A stretch of 64,000 nt of DNA from an uncultured Prochlorococcus sp. GTDB taxonomy: Bacteria; Cyanobacteriota; Cyanobacteriia; PCC-6307; Cyanobiaceae. Positions 41,682 through 51,993 of the stretch are shown in pieces. Within the stretch, counting starts at the first letter, position 1. Each line of letters starts with the position of its first letter. The notes beneath the pieces are model-generated. The model was not told where the DNA came from. It ran no database searches and saw only the letters and a list, made by a program, of their open reading frames with translations. The stretch is taken from positions 1-64,000 of the forward strand of contig CACIRS010000003.1 of NCBI GenBank assembly GCA_902589115.1, given 5' to 3'. Both the position numbers and the translations under genes were made by a program.

Positions 41682-42364
41682 CTCTTAAATCACTAACACC
41701 ACTTTTAGATGGTATTGACAGGTGGGTAGAGCTAGCCCCTTTACTGCCAGTCATAGTAGCTTTGGAGCTTGTCCTCTCCGCAGACAATGCAATAGCTCTA
41801 GCAAGCATAGCTAGAGGTCTAGATAATGAAGAATTTCAGAAGAACGCATTAAATATAGGAATTGCGATTTCATTATTTCTTCGAATACTCTTAATCTTAT
41901 TTGCTCAATATGTGTTGGATTTCTGGCCAGCTCAATTTGCAGCTGGCATATACCTTGTATTAATTTTTTTATTGAAGCTAAGGGACCAAAATACCAATCT
42001 TCAAGAGGATAATCCAAAAAAAATACGTACATCTTTTATTGGCGTTGTATCTTTATTAGCTATAACAGATTTAGCATTTTCAATAGATAGTGTTACAGCC
42101 GCCGTATCGATAAGTGATCAATTTCTTTTAGTTATTACTGGAGCTGTTATTGGAGTATTCGCACTGAGGTTTACCTCTGGTGTCTTTATTCGATGGATAT
42201 CAGAATACCCTAGACTGGAACTAGCAGGTTACATAGCCATATGTTTAGTAGGTATTAAGTTGTTGGTTCTATTGGCCTTCCCACTTTTATTGCTTCCTGA
42301 TTGGCTAACCTTACTGGTGGTTTTTCTTCTTTTCGCTTGGGGGTTCTCACTAAGCGATAGTTAA
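41669..42364 (+). CDS. TerC-family integral membrane protein
   Basis: ALELVLSADNAIALASIARGLD, ITDLAFSIDSVTAAVSIS. Confidence 0.92.
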   Translation: MDSASLKSLTPLLDGIDRWVELAPLLPVIVALELVLSADNAIALASIARGLDNEEFQKNALNIGIAISLFLRILLILFAQYVLDFWPAQFAAGIYLVLIFLLKLRDQNTNLQEDNPKKIRTSFIGVVSLLAITDLAFSIDSVTAAVSISDQFLLVITGAVIGVFALRFTSGVFIRWISEYPRLELAGYIAICLVGIKLLVLLAFPLLLLPDWLTLLVVFLLFAWGFSLSDS

Positions 42365-42379
42365 ATCTTAATAAATAAA

Positions 42380-43387
42380 TTATACAAAATGCTTTGAATC
42401 TAGAGATTTGATTTGTTGAGATAATGATGTGTCTATTGATGTTGATTTGCCATCAAATCTTGCTTTTTTAATTAATATTGGTTCAGTTAATGTACCACAC
42501 ACTACTCCATACTTTTCATATCCTAATATCTTACCGGGTCTGTTTTCGAATTTATAATATTTTTCAAGATCTAGTAGATTTGAATTTGTTTTCATTATAT
42601 ATGATATAGGAATAGTGTCTAAAATTTTAATCGTCTTTCCTGCAATCGATGACTTTGCATAAGGATAGTGTCCCATAATGAATTTATGGACAGTAATTGA
42701 AGGGTTATCCCAACTAATTATTCTGTCTTCGTTATGAATCATGCGTGCATAAGTAATATTTTCTAATGTATTATCTTGTTTTTGTGCTTTTAGACTAGTC
42801 AAACGGAAATCTATATCTCCATTGCCAACCATCTGTATTCTAGATAATGCTTCTTTAATTAGTAGCGCTGATAGCTTGCTGAGCTTAAATTCTAAAGTAT
42901 TAGCATTGTCTAGAATATCGATATCTATTTGTTTTTTATGTATTACAGGTCCTGTATCAAGGCCCTCCTCCATATGCATAATACAAACTCCAGTACTCTT
43001 TTCGTTATTAATTAAACTCCATTGTATTGGTGCAGCCCCTCTATATTTTGGTAATAAAGAAGCATGACTATTCCATGAACCCATAGTAGGTATTTCGAGT
43101 ATCTCTTTAGGTAACAACTGTCCAAATGCAACCACTATATATAAATCTGTTGGTATATTTTTTAGTTTTTTCTGTATGTCTATATCTTTTCTTATGGAAA
43201 CAGGAGTGAATATTGGAAGGTTGAGTTCTAAAGCTCTTTTCTTAACAGCAGAATACTGTAGGGACTTTCCTCTACCTCTTCTTCTGTCAGGCTGAGTAAC
43301 TACCCCAACAATGTCGTGACCATTACTGACTAATGTGTTAAGAGTAGGTACTGAAAATTCCGGAGTCCCCCAAAAAACTATTCTCAC
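42380..43387 (-). CDS. fmt: Methionyl-tRNA formyltransferase
   Basis: MRIVFWGTPEFSVPTLNTL, NSHASLLPKYRGAAPIQW. Confidence 0.97.
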   Translation of the reverse strand: MRIVFWGTPEFSVPTLNTLVSNGHDIVGVVTQPDRRRGRGKSLQYSAVKKRALELNLPIFTPVSIRKDIDIQKKLKNIPTDLYIVVAFGQLLPKEILEIPTMGSWNSHASLLPKYRGAAPIQWSLINNEKSTGVCIMHMEEGLDTGPVIHKKQIDIDILDNANTLEFKLSKLSALLIKEALSRIQMVGNGDIDFRLTSLKAQKQDNTLENITYARMIHNEDRIISWDNPSITVHKFIMGHYPYAKSSIAGKTIKILDTIPISYIMKTNSNLLDLEKYYKFENRPGKILGYEKYGVVCGTLTEPILIKKARFDGKSTSIDTSLSQQIKSLDSKHFV

Positions 43388-44769
43388 GCTTCACCTGTTA
43401 TAGACAGATCATCAACCCATATATGTGGTGAAACTCCTTGATGAGTGATAAATTCTTGATCTTCGACATTTACGATATTTTTCAAAAGTTGTCTGATATC
43501 TCCTGCGACTGTTGCAGCTTCGATGGATTTTTTTTCACCATTATTTATTAGCCAACCGTCAAAGGGAAGGGAAAAAGATCCCTGACTGGGTTTGACTCCT
43601 GCATGCAAAGCATTTAATCCTTCTATAATTATAAAATTATTATTATATACTTTATGAGATAGATTTGAGGATTGAATAGAGTTGTTAGCACTTTTACATA
43701 TGTGTAGCCAGTCAGGTCCTACTGATACTTTTGAACCTATACCAGCGTGACCTGTTGGATCTACATTGAACTTTCTCGCTGTAGCTTCAGAGTGTAAAAA
43801 GTTTTCTATCACTCCATCTTTGATTAGACATAAACGTTTAGTTGGTGTACCTTCTCCATCAAAAGGTGTTGATGAAATGTTTCCAGGATGTAGTGCATCA
43901 TCATACAAGTTAAAAAAAGGAACTGATATTAGCTTGCCTATCGAGTCTGGTTTGCTAAGACTTACACCATCAATAATAGATCTTGCATTGAATATACTAC
44001 TAAAAGCTAATATTAAATCAAGAAAAGCTTCTGGTGAAAAACAAACCAGATATTTGTTTGTTTCTATTTGTTGGTAGTCAAGATGACTTATCGTCTTTGA
44101 TGATGATTCTTCTACACAACCTTTGATATCTAGATCTTCACTTGCTAATGCTAATCGAACTGCTCCTGAACTTCTTGGTTTCCTTCCATTTTCTTGAGCT
44201 CTTGCATATAAATAAATACTTGATTGATTTCTATTCATGTACCTAGATGCATTATCACTATTTATATATAGTCTTTCATAGAATGATTCACCTAAGCCAT
44301 TATATGGAACAGATTGAATGGCCTCATGCTTACTCATTAATTCTGATTCGGCTTCTATTAAGATGTTTAATAGGTTTTGGATCTTTTTATGCTGCTTTAT
44401 AGGGTATTCTTGAGAATCTATGGATTTTTTTGCTAATTTTGAGAAATCAGGAATGTCATTTGGATTACCATATAAACTTGCATTTTTGGCACCACTTATC
44501 GCTTTTTTTAGTCCAAATTCTGAAATGTCAGATGTACTGGTAATACCAACTAAACCTTTTTCATTCCAAACTCTCAAAGTAATTGAACTTCTTTGAGCTG
44601 CTTTCATTTGTTTTGCTATACCGTTGTCTACTTGTACTGACTGATCAATGCTTGACGATGCGCCTATATCCCATTTAATTATATTCTGTTCTTTAGTAAG
44701 TTTGGATAATATTTCCTGGATGTATTGTGGATTTAATTTCTTATAGTTTTGTTTATTGGAATCAACCAT
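43384..44769 (-). CDS. TldE/PmbA-family metalloprotease component
   Basis: TldD partner; 4-nt overlap with fmt; pairs with the upstream TldD. Confidence 0.88.
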   Translation of the reverse strand: MVDSNKQNYKKLNPQYIQEILSKLTKEQNIIKWDIGASSSIDQSVQVDNGIAKQMKAAQRSSITLRVWNEKGLVGITSTSDISEFGLKKAISGAKNASLYGNPNDIPDFSKLAKKSIDSQEYPIKQHKKIQNLLNILIEAESELMSKHEAIQSVPYNGLGESFYERLYINSDNASRYMNRNQSSIYLYARAQENGRKPRSSGAVRLALASEDLDIKGCVEESSSKTISHLDYQQIETNKYLVCFSPEAFLDLILAFSSIFNARSIIDGVSLSKPDSIGKLISVPFFNLYDDALHPGNISSTPFDGEGTPTKRLCLIKDGVIENFLHSEATARKFNVDPTGHAGIGSKVSVGPDWLHICKSANNSIQSSNLSHKVYNNNFIIIEGLNALHAGVKPSQGSFSLPFDGWLINNGEKKSIEAATVAGDIRQLLKNIVNVEDQEFITHQGVSPHIWVDDLSITGEA

Positions 44770-46256
44770 TATCTTCCTCCCACTGTAATTGAGTCAACTT
44801 TAATATGAGGTTGACCTACAGTGACATTTATATTCCCGCTTACAGAACCGCAAAATCCTGCAGCTAGATCTAGGTCATTGGCGCACATAGATATTCTTGG
44901 CATTACATCTTTTGCTTCCCCTATTAAAGTTGCTCCTTTTAGTGGTTTTGTTGTCTTTCCATTTTCAATTAAATATCCTTCCTCTACTGAAAAGTTAAAT
45001 TGGCCTGTTGGGCCTACGCTACCACCACCCATAGATTTACAATAAAGACCGTTATCGATACTTTCAATTAACTCTTCAGGCTTAAATGTTCCAGCTTGGA
45101 TATATGTATTCCTCATTCGGCTAGCTGCTGCAAATGTATGGCTTTGCCTTCTACCGCTTCCTGTTCTTTTGTGTCCAGTTCTTAATTCTCCAGCTCTATC
45201 GCTCAAAAACCTTTGTAGATATCCATTTTTTATAAGAACTGTTTTTTCTGGTTCCATACCTTCATCGTCCATTGAAAGTGATCCAAATGCACCATCGGAT
45301 AGTCCTTCATCCACAGCAGTTACTGAAGAATGGGCAATTTGTTCTCCAATTTTGTCGGAAAAGGGTGATGTTCCTCTTTCTATTTGAGTGGTTTCTAGTA
45401 AATGACCACATGCTTCATGAAATATCACACCACCAAACTTGTTAGCTAATACAACTGGCATCTGTCCCGCTTCAACATAATCCGCATATAGCATTTTACC
45501 TGCACTATCACATACTTCTTTTGCAGATTTCTCTGCGTCCCATTCTCTAAGGTCTGAAGGTTTCGCTGATGAACCGTATCTTCTGCCAATACTTGATCTA
45601 TGTTCTCCATGCGCAGCTAGTGCATTCAGGCCTATTGATTGATGGAGTCGTATGTCTCTTCCAAAAGTTCCATCAGATGCTGCTATCAATACCTCTTGCC
45701 AAGACCTTGAATAACTTCCTCTTCGGGCTTGAAGATGAGTTCCGTGAAAATCTAGTAAATTAGTACCCTCTAATATCCTTTGACAGGCTTCATCAAGATC
45801 GGGACAAATGTTGATCCAATTTTGTTTATTTTTACTAAAGTCTTTTAAAGATTTTAGCCCTTGAAATTTGGTTAGACTTGATTTAGTTGAATTCAATCCA
45901 AGCATTCCCAGCGCCTGATCAAGAGCATTCTTCAACCCTGACGGAGATAGATCATTTGTGCTTACAAAACCATCTAGAAGACCATGGAAAACTCGTATCC
46001 CTGCTCCTTTCCCAAATGATGGACTGACATTTGTGATCTGATCTTGTTCTGCTAATAATGAAACTTGATCAGTATTTTCAATGAAGATTTCTACCAAATC
46101 TGCACCTGAAGATAATCCATAAGAGATCAGTTCTTCAAGCAATCCAGACCAATGCCCATTTAACGAATCGGCTTGAGAATCTACCAATTTCGTACTTGTA
46201 GTCGAGGATTGCAACAAATTTACCTTACTGCTAAACGTATTGTTATCATAGTACAT
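44769..46256 (-). CDS. TldD-family metalloprotease
   Basis: GGVIFHEACGHLLE HExxxH motif. Confidence 0.93.
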   Translation of the reverse strand: MYYDNNTFSSKVNLLQSSTTSTKLVDSQADSLNGHWSGLLEELISYGLSSGADLVEIFIENTDQVSLLAEQDQITNVSPSFGKGAGIRVFHGLLDGFVSTNDLSPSGLKNALDQALGMLGLNSTKSSLTKFQGLKSLKDFSKNKQNWINICPDLDEACQRILEGTNLLDFHGTHLQARRGSYSRSWQEVLIAASDGTFGRDIRLHQSIGLNALAAHGEHRSSIGRRYGSSAKPSDLREWDAEKSAKEVCDSAGKMLYADYVEAGQMPVVLANKFGGVIFHEACGHLLETTQIERGTSPFSDKIGEQIAHSSVTAVDEGLSDGAFGSLSMDDEGMEPEKTVLIKNGYLQRFLSDRAGELRTGHKRTGSGRRQSHTFAAASRMRNTYIQAGTFKPEELIESIDNGLYCKSMGGGSVGPTGQFNFSVEEGYLIENGKTTKPLKGATLIGEAKDVMPRISMCANDLDLAAGFCGSVSGNINVTVGQPHIKVDSITVGGR

Positions 46257-46363
46257 AAAAATAATGTTTTTTATTTTTTATATTAATTTATGGAATTCGT
46301 TACTTAACCTTATTAAAGGTTTTTAGGTTATTAAAAATAATATATAATTTATAATGTAATGAT

Positions 46364-46801
46364 TTAATTTTTTCCAAGCAACTTTTGGCCATTTAATCTT
46401 TGAAGTATTCGTGATACTAATAAAGCTAGTGTTGTTTTTTTCTCATCAATTAAAAATGATTCTAAATCGCTTGGTTCAACAGAATCTTCTGCTAATGATA
46501 TTGTTTTGCCTGAGGCAATTTTATCCTCATTAAAACACAGCCAAAATCTTTTGCCTACATTTAATTCACAATAAAGTACCCAACACTTATCTTTTAAAAC
46601 TGGTCTTAAACCCTGATATAATTCGATATTTTTAATTTTTGTAGATGATTGCGATAAGGCTTTTTCGAGGCCTGGAATTAGATGATTATTGATAAATTCC
46701 TTAAATGGTAGTTCTTCAGGCTTTATTGGTTTTGGATTTTCTTGAGGCTTAGAAATATCATCTTCATTTGACGGTGGTGGGGATGCAATTGAATCTTCCA
46801 C
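46364..46801 (-). CDS. DUF2996-like protein
   Basis: EFINNHLIPGLEKAL...LNVGKRFWLCFNEDKIASGKTISLAE. Confidence 0.8.
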   Translation of the reverse strand: MEDSIASPPPSNEDDISKPQENPKPIKPEELPFKEFINNHLIPGLEKALSQSSTKIKNIELYQGLRPVLKDKCWVLYCELNVGKRFWLCFNEDKIASGKTISLAEDSVEPSDLESFLIDEKKTTLALLVSRILQRLNGQKLLGKN

Positions 46802-46865
46802 TGATTACATTATTAATATATGAGAAATCCATTTTACTCTATAAATTATATTATGGGCAAATCGT

Positions 46866-47504
46866 TCACCATTTCTCATTGTAGTCATCGTTCCAATCGT
46901 CAATAAGTTCATCTGGATCTGATTTAGTATTGCCTATATTATCGTAATCACTTGATATTTCTTTATCTAAGCAATCCCTATCTTCAGGGTAACGATCGGT
47001 ATCAAACCTTCCAATATCTTCATTAAGGTTTTCTTCTTCTATTGGATCAGATGAACTTTTTTTGACATTATTTCTATTTATTATTCTAAAAGGAACAGTC
47101 ACAGTTGGAATAGGATCCCGTAAATTCCTCTCGGGTGCAACATCTAGGTCATTACTATTAAAATCATGTTCAAATTCTGTCTCTTCAAAATCATCTCTAT
47201 TATCTTTTATCCCTCCAAAATCTTGTCTGAATCTCTCATTATGGTTGATATGTACCTTTCTTGATAAGGTTAATTTCTTATTATTTAAGAGTAAAGTGGT
47301 TCCTACAGCTAATGATGCAGCAGAGGTACTAGCAAGTGCTGTAATAATTCCTAGTGAAATCTTTGGACTTGTCCAAGTTAATAGTTTTATTTGAGTTGAC
47401 TTATTAATATTTAGACTACTTACTACCATTACTATAAATATAGGCGTTATGAATGGTATTAAGAGTATCTTCCGTAAAGCATTCATTACTAAGTAGCTTT
47501 CCAA
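46866..47504 (-). CDS. Hypothetical acidic protein with N-terminal TM segments
   Basis: Intact ORF upstream-overlapped by ubiX. Confidence 0.6.
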   Translation of the reverse strand: MESYLVMNALRKILLIPFITPIFIVMVVSSLNINKSTQIKLLTWTSPKISLGIITALASTSAASLAVGTTLLLNNKKLTLSRKVHINHNERFRQDFGGIKDNRDDFEETEFEHDFNSNDLDVAPERNLRDPIPTVTVPFRIINRNNVKKSSSDPIEEENLNEDIGRFDTDRYPEDRDCLDKEISSDYDNIGNTKSDPDELIDDWNDDYNEKW

Positions 47505-48091
47505 CGATTTATTGATCTGAGATCCTCATCAAACTGATCAAATAATCTTACGACGAAGAAATCTACTATATCTTGTAAAGATTTAGGTTCTGAATACCAA
47601 GCAGGCATAGGCGGTACGACTTTAGCTCCCGCCTCCGCTAGTGAAGTCAGATTTCTTAGATGGATAAGATTTAATGGTGTTTCTCTAGGTACAAGAATTA
47701 GTGGTTTACTTTCTTTTAAATGTACATCTGCCACTCTTTCAATAAGATCTAGCGATACACCAGATGCAATCCGACCTATTGTGCCCATAGAAGCTGGTAT
47801 TATTACCATTCCTGTTGTTTTATAACTACCACTCGCTATATTTGCTGAATTATCATTCCACTTATAACATTTAAGTTTGCCTGTATTTATATTAAGTCTT
47901 TCTCTCCAAAAGCTTTCCTGCTGCAATGGATCTATTGGAATTTTTATCTTCATTTCTGATAACCAGACCTGATAGGCTCCCTTACTAAGGATTAGATTAA
48001 CTTCTTTATCTTTACTTAATAATAATTCTAAAGTTTTTTCAGCAAAGGGCTGAGCAGAAGCTCCAGTTACTGCTATTACATACGGTTTCAA
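47489..48091 (-). CDS. ubiX: Flavin prenyltransferase
   Basis: VIAVTGASAQPFAEKTLELL, VIIPASMGTIGRIASG, LVPRETPLNLIHL. Confidence 0.93.
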   Translation of the reverse strand: MKPYVIAVTGASAQPFAEKTLELLLSKDKEVNLILSKGAYQVWLSEMKIKIPIDPLQQESFWRERLNINTGKLKCYKWNDNSANIASGSYKTTGMVIIPASMGTIGRIASGVSLDLIERVADVHLKESKPLILVPRETPLNLIHLRNLTSLAEAGAKVVPPMPAWYSEPKSLQDIVDFFVVRLFDQFDEDLRSINRWKAT

Positions 48092-48094
48092 TGT

Positions 48095-50413
48095 TTATAG
48101 GCCTCCTGATGTTTCATTTTTATCTTGATTGCTATCTTTGTTAATTTGACTTTCTAGTTGATTATCAGAATTTGAAATAGTTTCTAAATCAATTTGATTT
48201 CTGAGAATATCGACTTTTAACACTTTTACAGTAATTTTATCTCCTAATTGGTATATTTTTTTATTCTTTCTTCCTACAAGTCTGTTCTGCCTAGATCTAT
48301 ATTCGTACCAGTCGTCATTTAGTGTACTTACGTGGACAAGGCCTTCTGCCATGATTGGGAAGATTTCTGCAAAAAATCCATAGCTTTGAACACCTGTGAT
48401 TACTGCTTCTATTTCTTTACCTATGTAATCTTCAATAGATCTTGCTTGTATTATAGATACGAATCTATTATTAAGAGCCTTAGCTTGTTGGTATTTTGAA
48501 TTTAACATGATACTTAAATCAGTGTTTATTAATTTAGTTAATTCATAATATTCTTCTTCAGTAAAGATATCCCATGAAATCTTACTTTTACTATTACTTG
48601 TTCCCAAGTTAACCTTTTCTTTTTGTCTATTATTCTTTTTAGATTTAGCATCTTTTAAAAGAGTTGTTATTATATATTGATTAACTATGTCAATATATCT
48701 TCTGGAAGGCCCTGACCATGGCATTTCTATTTTGTTGTTGAGAGTAATTCCGTCTTTATTTACTTCCTGATTTATGTTATCATTCCCTAAACAACTTATA
48801 TATGAGGATGGTAAGGAATGCCTTAATTGTTTATCTAATACTCTTTTGAAATCTGAATCGCTGTAGGACTTTCTTAAATCTGTTGTTTTTAAATAACCAT
48901 CTTCATTTAATTCAAGATTAATATTTAAGGCTATTGTTGCTCTAGCGACTTCATTAATTGCATTGTTATCAATATCATCATATGTAACAATAAGACCTGG
49001 TAGATTGAACTGAGACATATGCAATGCCATTACTTGATTTGAAATCTTGATCAATGGTTTGATTATTGAATTTGGATCTTCTTCATTAGTTGGTAGACCC
49101 CAACAATAAAAATCTGTGAAATGATCTTCATATTTAAGATCACCAAGTCCTTGGATATCTGGGACAGGTAGATCCAGTTCTATGTTATCTGAGTTTAATG
49201 TTTGCTCTCGAATAAGTTTAGAAGCAAATCTTATATTGTTAATTTGATCGATATGATCCTTCAATGGTTTTAATATGTTAGGAATTAACCGTGATTTAGG
49301 CTTTCTATTAACAAGAGCTTTAAGAATTTCACAATTAATTTCTGCTACAGGTTTAATAACAGACAAGGTTATATTCCAATCCTTTATTTGTCCGTCATTA
49401 GCTATGTGAATTTCCATGCTTATTGCTTCATTCTCCTTACCTACTTGAAACTCTGATGCCTTTATTAGTGACTCACTTAGGATTGATCGCCAGTCCAAGC
49501 CTAAACAATAAGACTCTGATCTTTCCTTTAGCCAATTATCTAAGCTTCCTTTTATGTTTATTCGTTCTGCAATTGTTGGAGCGTGAATAGTTACTTTTGT
49601 TCCTCCTTCAAATGGAATTGCATTGAAAGCCAATGTACTAGGATGATTGTTTCCAATCCAACTATTTATTAATATAGTTTCTTTATTTGTTTGGCTATTT
49701 CTTATTTTTATATTAGGGGCTTTTGGAGCGACTCTTGGCGGAGCAATATTTTTATGCAGATTGAATTTTGTAAGTAGAAAATCTATATCAGAGCTTATAT
49801 CTCCTTTTAAAGGTAATGTTCTAACTACGTGTCCTTGGGCCGGAAGTTGGGCTATGGGGAATCTATCTATTTCAATCTCAACGATATTATCTTCTATATT
49901 ATTATCTATATATTTTATATCCTTTTCAGGTAGGTTAATATTTGCAAGTATCCTATCGTCTAGAGGAATAGCTATAGCTTGCTCATCATCTTTATCTATT
50001 AGTCCTAGTAGACTTTTACCTGTCCTTTCAAGGATACATTGAACTTTCCCTTCAGGAGATCTTTTCCTAATACCTTCTCTTGTAATAGCAACTAGAACTC
50101 TGTCACCATGCCATGAATGATTTAGGTATTGGTCTCTTATATAGATATCCTCATTGCCATCATCTCTAATTGCAAAACAATAGCCTTTACTACTACATCT
50201 CAATTTTGCTGGTATGAAAGAGTTGGTTTTTTCATACAAAACATTTCCTTCTAGATCACTTTTCAAAAGTCCTATTTGTTTAAGCGCCTTAATTGCAATT
50301 AATAGTTTATCCTTATCTGTTTTCTTTGTTAACTTAAGTGCTTTCTCTAATTTCTTGGTATCTATAAATCCATCTTGAGGGATTTGTTGGAGTATTTTGG
50401 AGACTGTAAACAT
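48095..50413 (-). CDS. RNase II/RNB-family exoribonuclease
   Basis: S1 domain VITGVQSYGFFAEIFPIMAEGLVHVS; RNB-like WSGPSRRYIDIVNQYI. Confidence 0.85.
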   Translation of the reverse strand: MFTVSKILQQIPQDGFIDTKKLEKALKLTKKTDKDKLLIAIKALKQIGLLKSDLEGNVLYEKTNSFIPAKLRCSSKGYCFAIRDDGNEDIYIRDQYLNHSWHGDRVLVAITREGIRKRSPEGKVQCILERTGKSLLGLIDKDDEQAIAIPLDDRILANINLPEKDIKYIDNNIEDNIVEIEIDRFPIAQLPAQGHVVRTLPLKGDISSDIDFLLTKFNLHKNIAPPRVAPKAPNIKIRNSQTNKETILINSWIGNNHPSTLAFNAIPFEGGTKVTIHAPTIAERINIKGSLDNWLKERSESYCLGLDWRSILSESLIKASEFQVGKENEAISMEIHIANDGQIKDWNITLSVIKPVAEINCEILKALVNRKPKSRLIPNILKPLKDHIDQINNIRFASKLIREQTLNSDNIELDLPVPDIQGLGDLKYEDHFTDFYCWGLPTNEEDPNSIIKPLIKISNQVMALHMSQFNLPGLIVTYDDIDNNAINEVARATIALNINLELNEDGYLKTTDLRKSYSDSDFKRVLDKQLRHSLPSSYISCLGNDNINQEVNKDGITLNNKIEMPWSGPSRRYIDIVNQYIITTLLKDAKSKKNNRQKEKVNLGTSNSKSKISWDIFTEEEYYELTKLINTDLSIMLNSKYQQAKALNNRFVSIIQARSIEDYIGKEIEAVITGVQSYGFFAEIFPIMAEGLVHVSTLNDDWYEYRSRQNRLVGRKNKKIYQLGDKITVKVLKVDILRNQIDLETISNSDNQLESQINKDSNQDKNETSGGL

Positions 50414-50515
50414 GAATTAATGAAAAATACAATAAGTGGTTTCTGAGCGAGAAATTGATTTGTTTTTCTTTAATAAAAGAAAAGTAGCTTACTATGATTG
50501 TAGCTTGGAAATGAA

Positions 50516-50821
50516 TTACTGCTTATCATCAGTTGTGTCTGTCTTATTAGCTAATAAGGGCATCAATAGCTTAGAACCAATAAATAAAAATCCAACTGAA
50601 GCAATTAATTTTAGGTAGTCGCTGGGTATAACTGTGGCCATTGATCCACCTGCGATTGCCCCAATAAGGCTTGCGAGTAGCAAAGCCAATGAAGATCCCA
50701 AAAAGACTGCTAATGGTCTATTAGTAGTACCACTAAGAGCTACCGTTGCTATTTGAGTTTTGTCACCCAATTCAGCAAGGAATACTGCTGTAAATGTCGA
50801 AATAAGCAAAGGAACTACCAT
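50516..50821 (-). CDS. UPF0016/GDT1-family half-transporter
   Basis: FLAELGDKTQIATVAL motif. Confidence 0.92.
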   Translation of the reverse strand: MVVPLLISTFTAVFLAELGDKTQIATVALSGTTNRPLAVFLGSSLALLLASLIGAIAGGSMATVIPSDYLKLIASVGFLFIGSKLLMPLLANKTDTTDDKQ

Positions 50822-50824
50822 AAT

Positions 50825-51184
50825 TTAGTTTATTTGAAGAGTATTCAAGACTCCTTCTGATGCCTGGATGCCTATTATTAGTCCTATTCCAATCATAAGA
50901 AAACCAGCCAAATATTCAAATTTCTCTGGAGCTAGTGTTTTAGCTAGCCATCGCCCAAGTAATACTCCTACCAGACTTGAACAGATTAATGCTAAACCAG
51001 CTCCAACAAAGACAATTAATGGCCGTCCTGATTGAGCAGATAATAAAAGGGTGGCAACTTGCGTTTTATCGCCTAATTCAGCTAGGAAAACCGTGGAAAA
51101 GGCTGTAATCAAAACAGTAAGAAAATTGTTTTCAGTTTCGTCTTTATTGCCAACGTCGCTGTTTTTTTCTTCTTTCTTTGCCAT
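50825..51184 (-). CDS. UPF0016/GDT1-family half-transporter
   Basis: FLAELGDKTQVATLLLSA motif. Confidence 0.92.
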   Translation of the reverse strand: MAKKEEKNSDVGNKDETENNFLTVLITAFSTVFLAELGDKTQVATLLLSAQSGRPLIVFVGAGLALICSSLVGVLLGRWLAKTLAPEKFEYLAGFLMIGIGLIIGIQASEGVLNTLQIN

Positions 51185-51548
51185 CAGTATTTGATTTACG
51201 AATTTTCATTGAATATCTGCTCATTACTCTACTTCTAGGACCGTATGTTGATCTGATTTGTTCTGTACAGCATTTAATTGCAAATTCAGCTTGTTGCGGG
51301 GCCTCTACTGCAAAGAAATCAAATAAATTGGAGACCCGACAAAAATCGGGTCTTTCTTTATATATTCGACATTTTTTACCACCAGTGTCGTAATGAATAC
51401 ACCATCCGTTTGTTCCTACTAGCTTCATATACTCTTCTCTTTGCCTAGGATTAAGAACTTCTATTGCTTCTGAACGCTCAGTTGGATCTAGACGGCAACA
51501 GGCTCCACAGTTTGAAATACAACTCCACTCGGTTTTGTTTTTTTTCAT
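51144..51548 (-). CDS. YkgJ-family cysteine-cluster protein
   Basis: CISNCGACCRLDP...GWCIHYDTGGKKCRIYKERPDFCRV. Confidence 0.9.
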   Translation of the reverse strand: MKKNKTEWSCISNCGACCRLDPTERSEAIEVLNPRQREEYMKLVGTNGWCIHYDTGGKKCRIYKERPDFCRVSNLFDFFAVEAPQQAEFAIKCCTEQIRSTYGPRSRVMSRYSMKIRKSNTDGKERRKKQRRWQ

Positions 51549-51668
51549 TGATGCATTGGAGACAAAGCTTAAAGGGCGGCTCTAAACAAATTATTTTTTT
51601 CAATATATCCTTTTTTTATCAACTAGTTCTCGTCTTTCTGTAGGATCAAGGAGATCTAAAAATTAATT

Positions 51669-51752
51669 ATGGGCAACCTTATCCCTCTTGCTGCTGTAGT
51701 TCTCGCTGGTCCAGCGATCATCGCTCTTATCTTTTATAGAAGAGGTCTTTGA
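51669..51752 (+). CDS. psb30: Photosystem II reaction centre protein Psb30 (Ycf12), 27 aa
   Basis: Hand translation MGNLIPLAAVVLAGPAIIALIFYRRGL, recognised as Psb30; absent from the ORF track. Confidence 0.92.
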   Translation: MGNLIPLAAVVLAGPAIIALIFYRRGL

Positions 51753-51770
51753 GAAGCTCTGGGTTCAAAT

Positions 51771-51807
51771 CCAATAAAAAAGGGGCAAAAGCCCCTTTTT
51801 TATTGGA
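51771..51807 (+). terminator. Rho-independent terminator of psb30
   Basis: AATAAAAAAGGGGC-AAAA-GCCCCTTTTTTATT. Confidence 0.92.
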
Positions 51808-51920
51808 TTTGGTTAATACAATACTTTTTTAAATTTAAGAGCAGGAAAGTTATTTATAAATGCATCTAACAAAATCTTGCTTAACTTAGACCAAATCCAT
51901 AATTATTATCAAATAACATT

Positions 51921-51957
51921 ATAAAACAAGTAGGTGTAGAAATACACCTACTTGTTA
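51921..51957 (-). terminator. Terminator of the pentapeptide-repeat gene
   Basis: 14-bp stem AACAAGTAGGTGTA-GAAA-TACACCTACTTGTT; T run on the minus strand. Confidence 0.85.
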
Positions 51958-51993
51958 GTGGTTATTAAGGCCTTAATAAGTGTGCCGTTTTTA

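Noticed and set aside
43766-45763. Plus-strand ORFs opposite tldE/tldD genes
   Set aside because: Antisense shadows of strongly supported genes.
50436-50618. 60-aa plus ORF
   Set aside because: Partly antisense to the UPF0016 gene; no family features.
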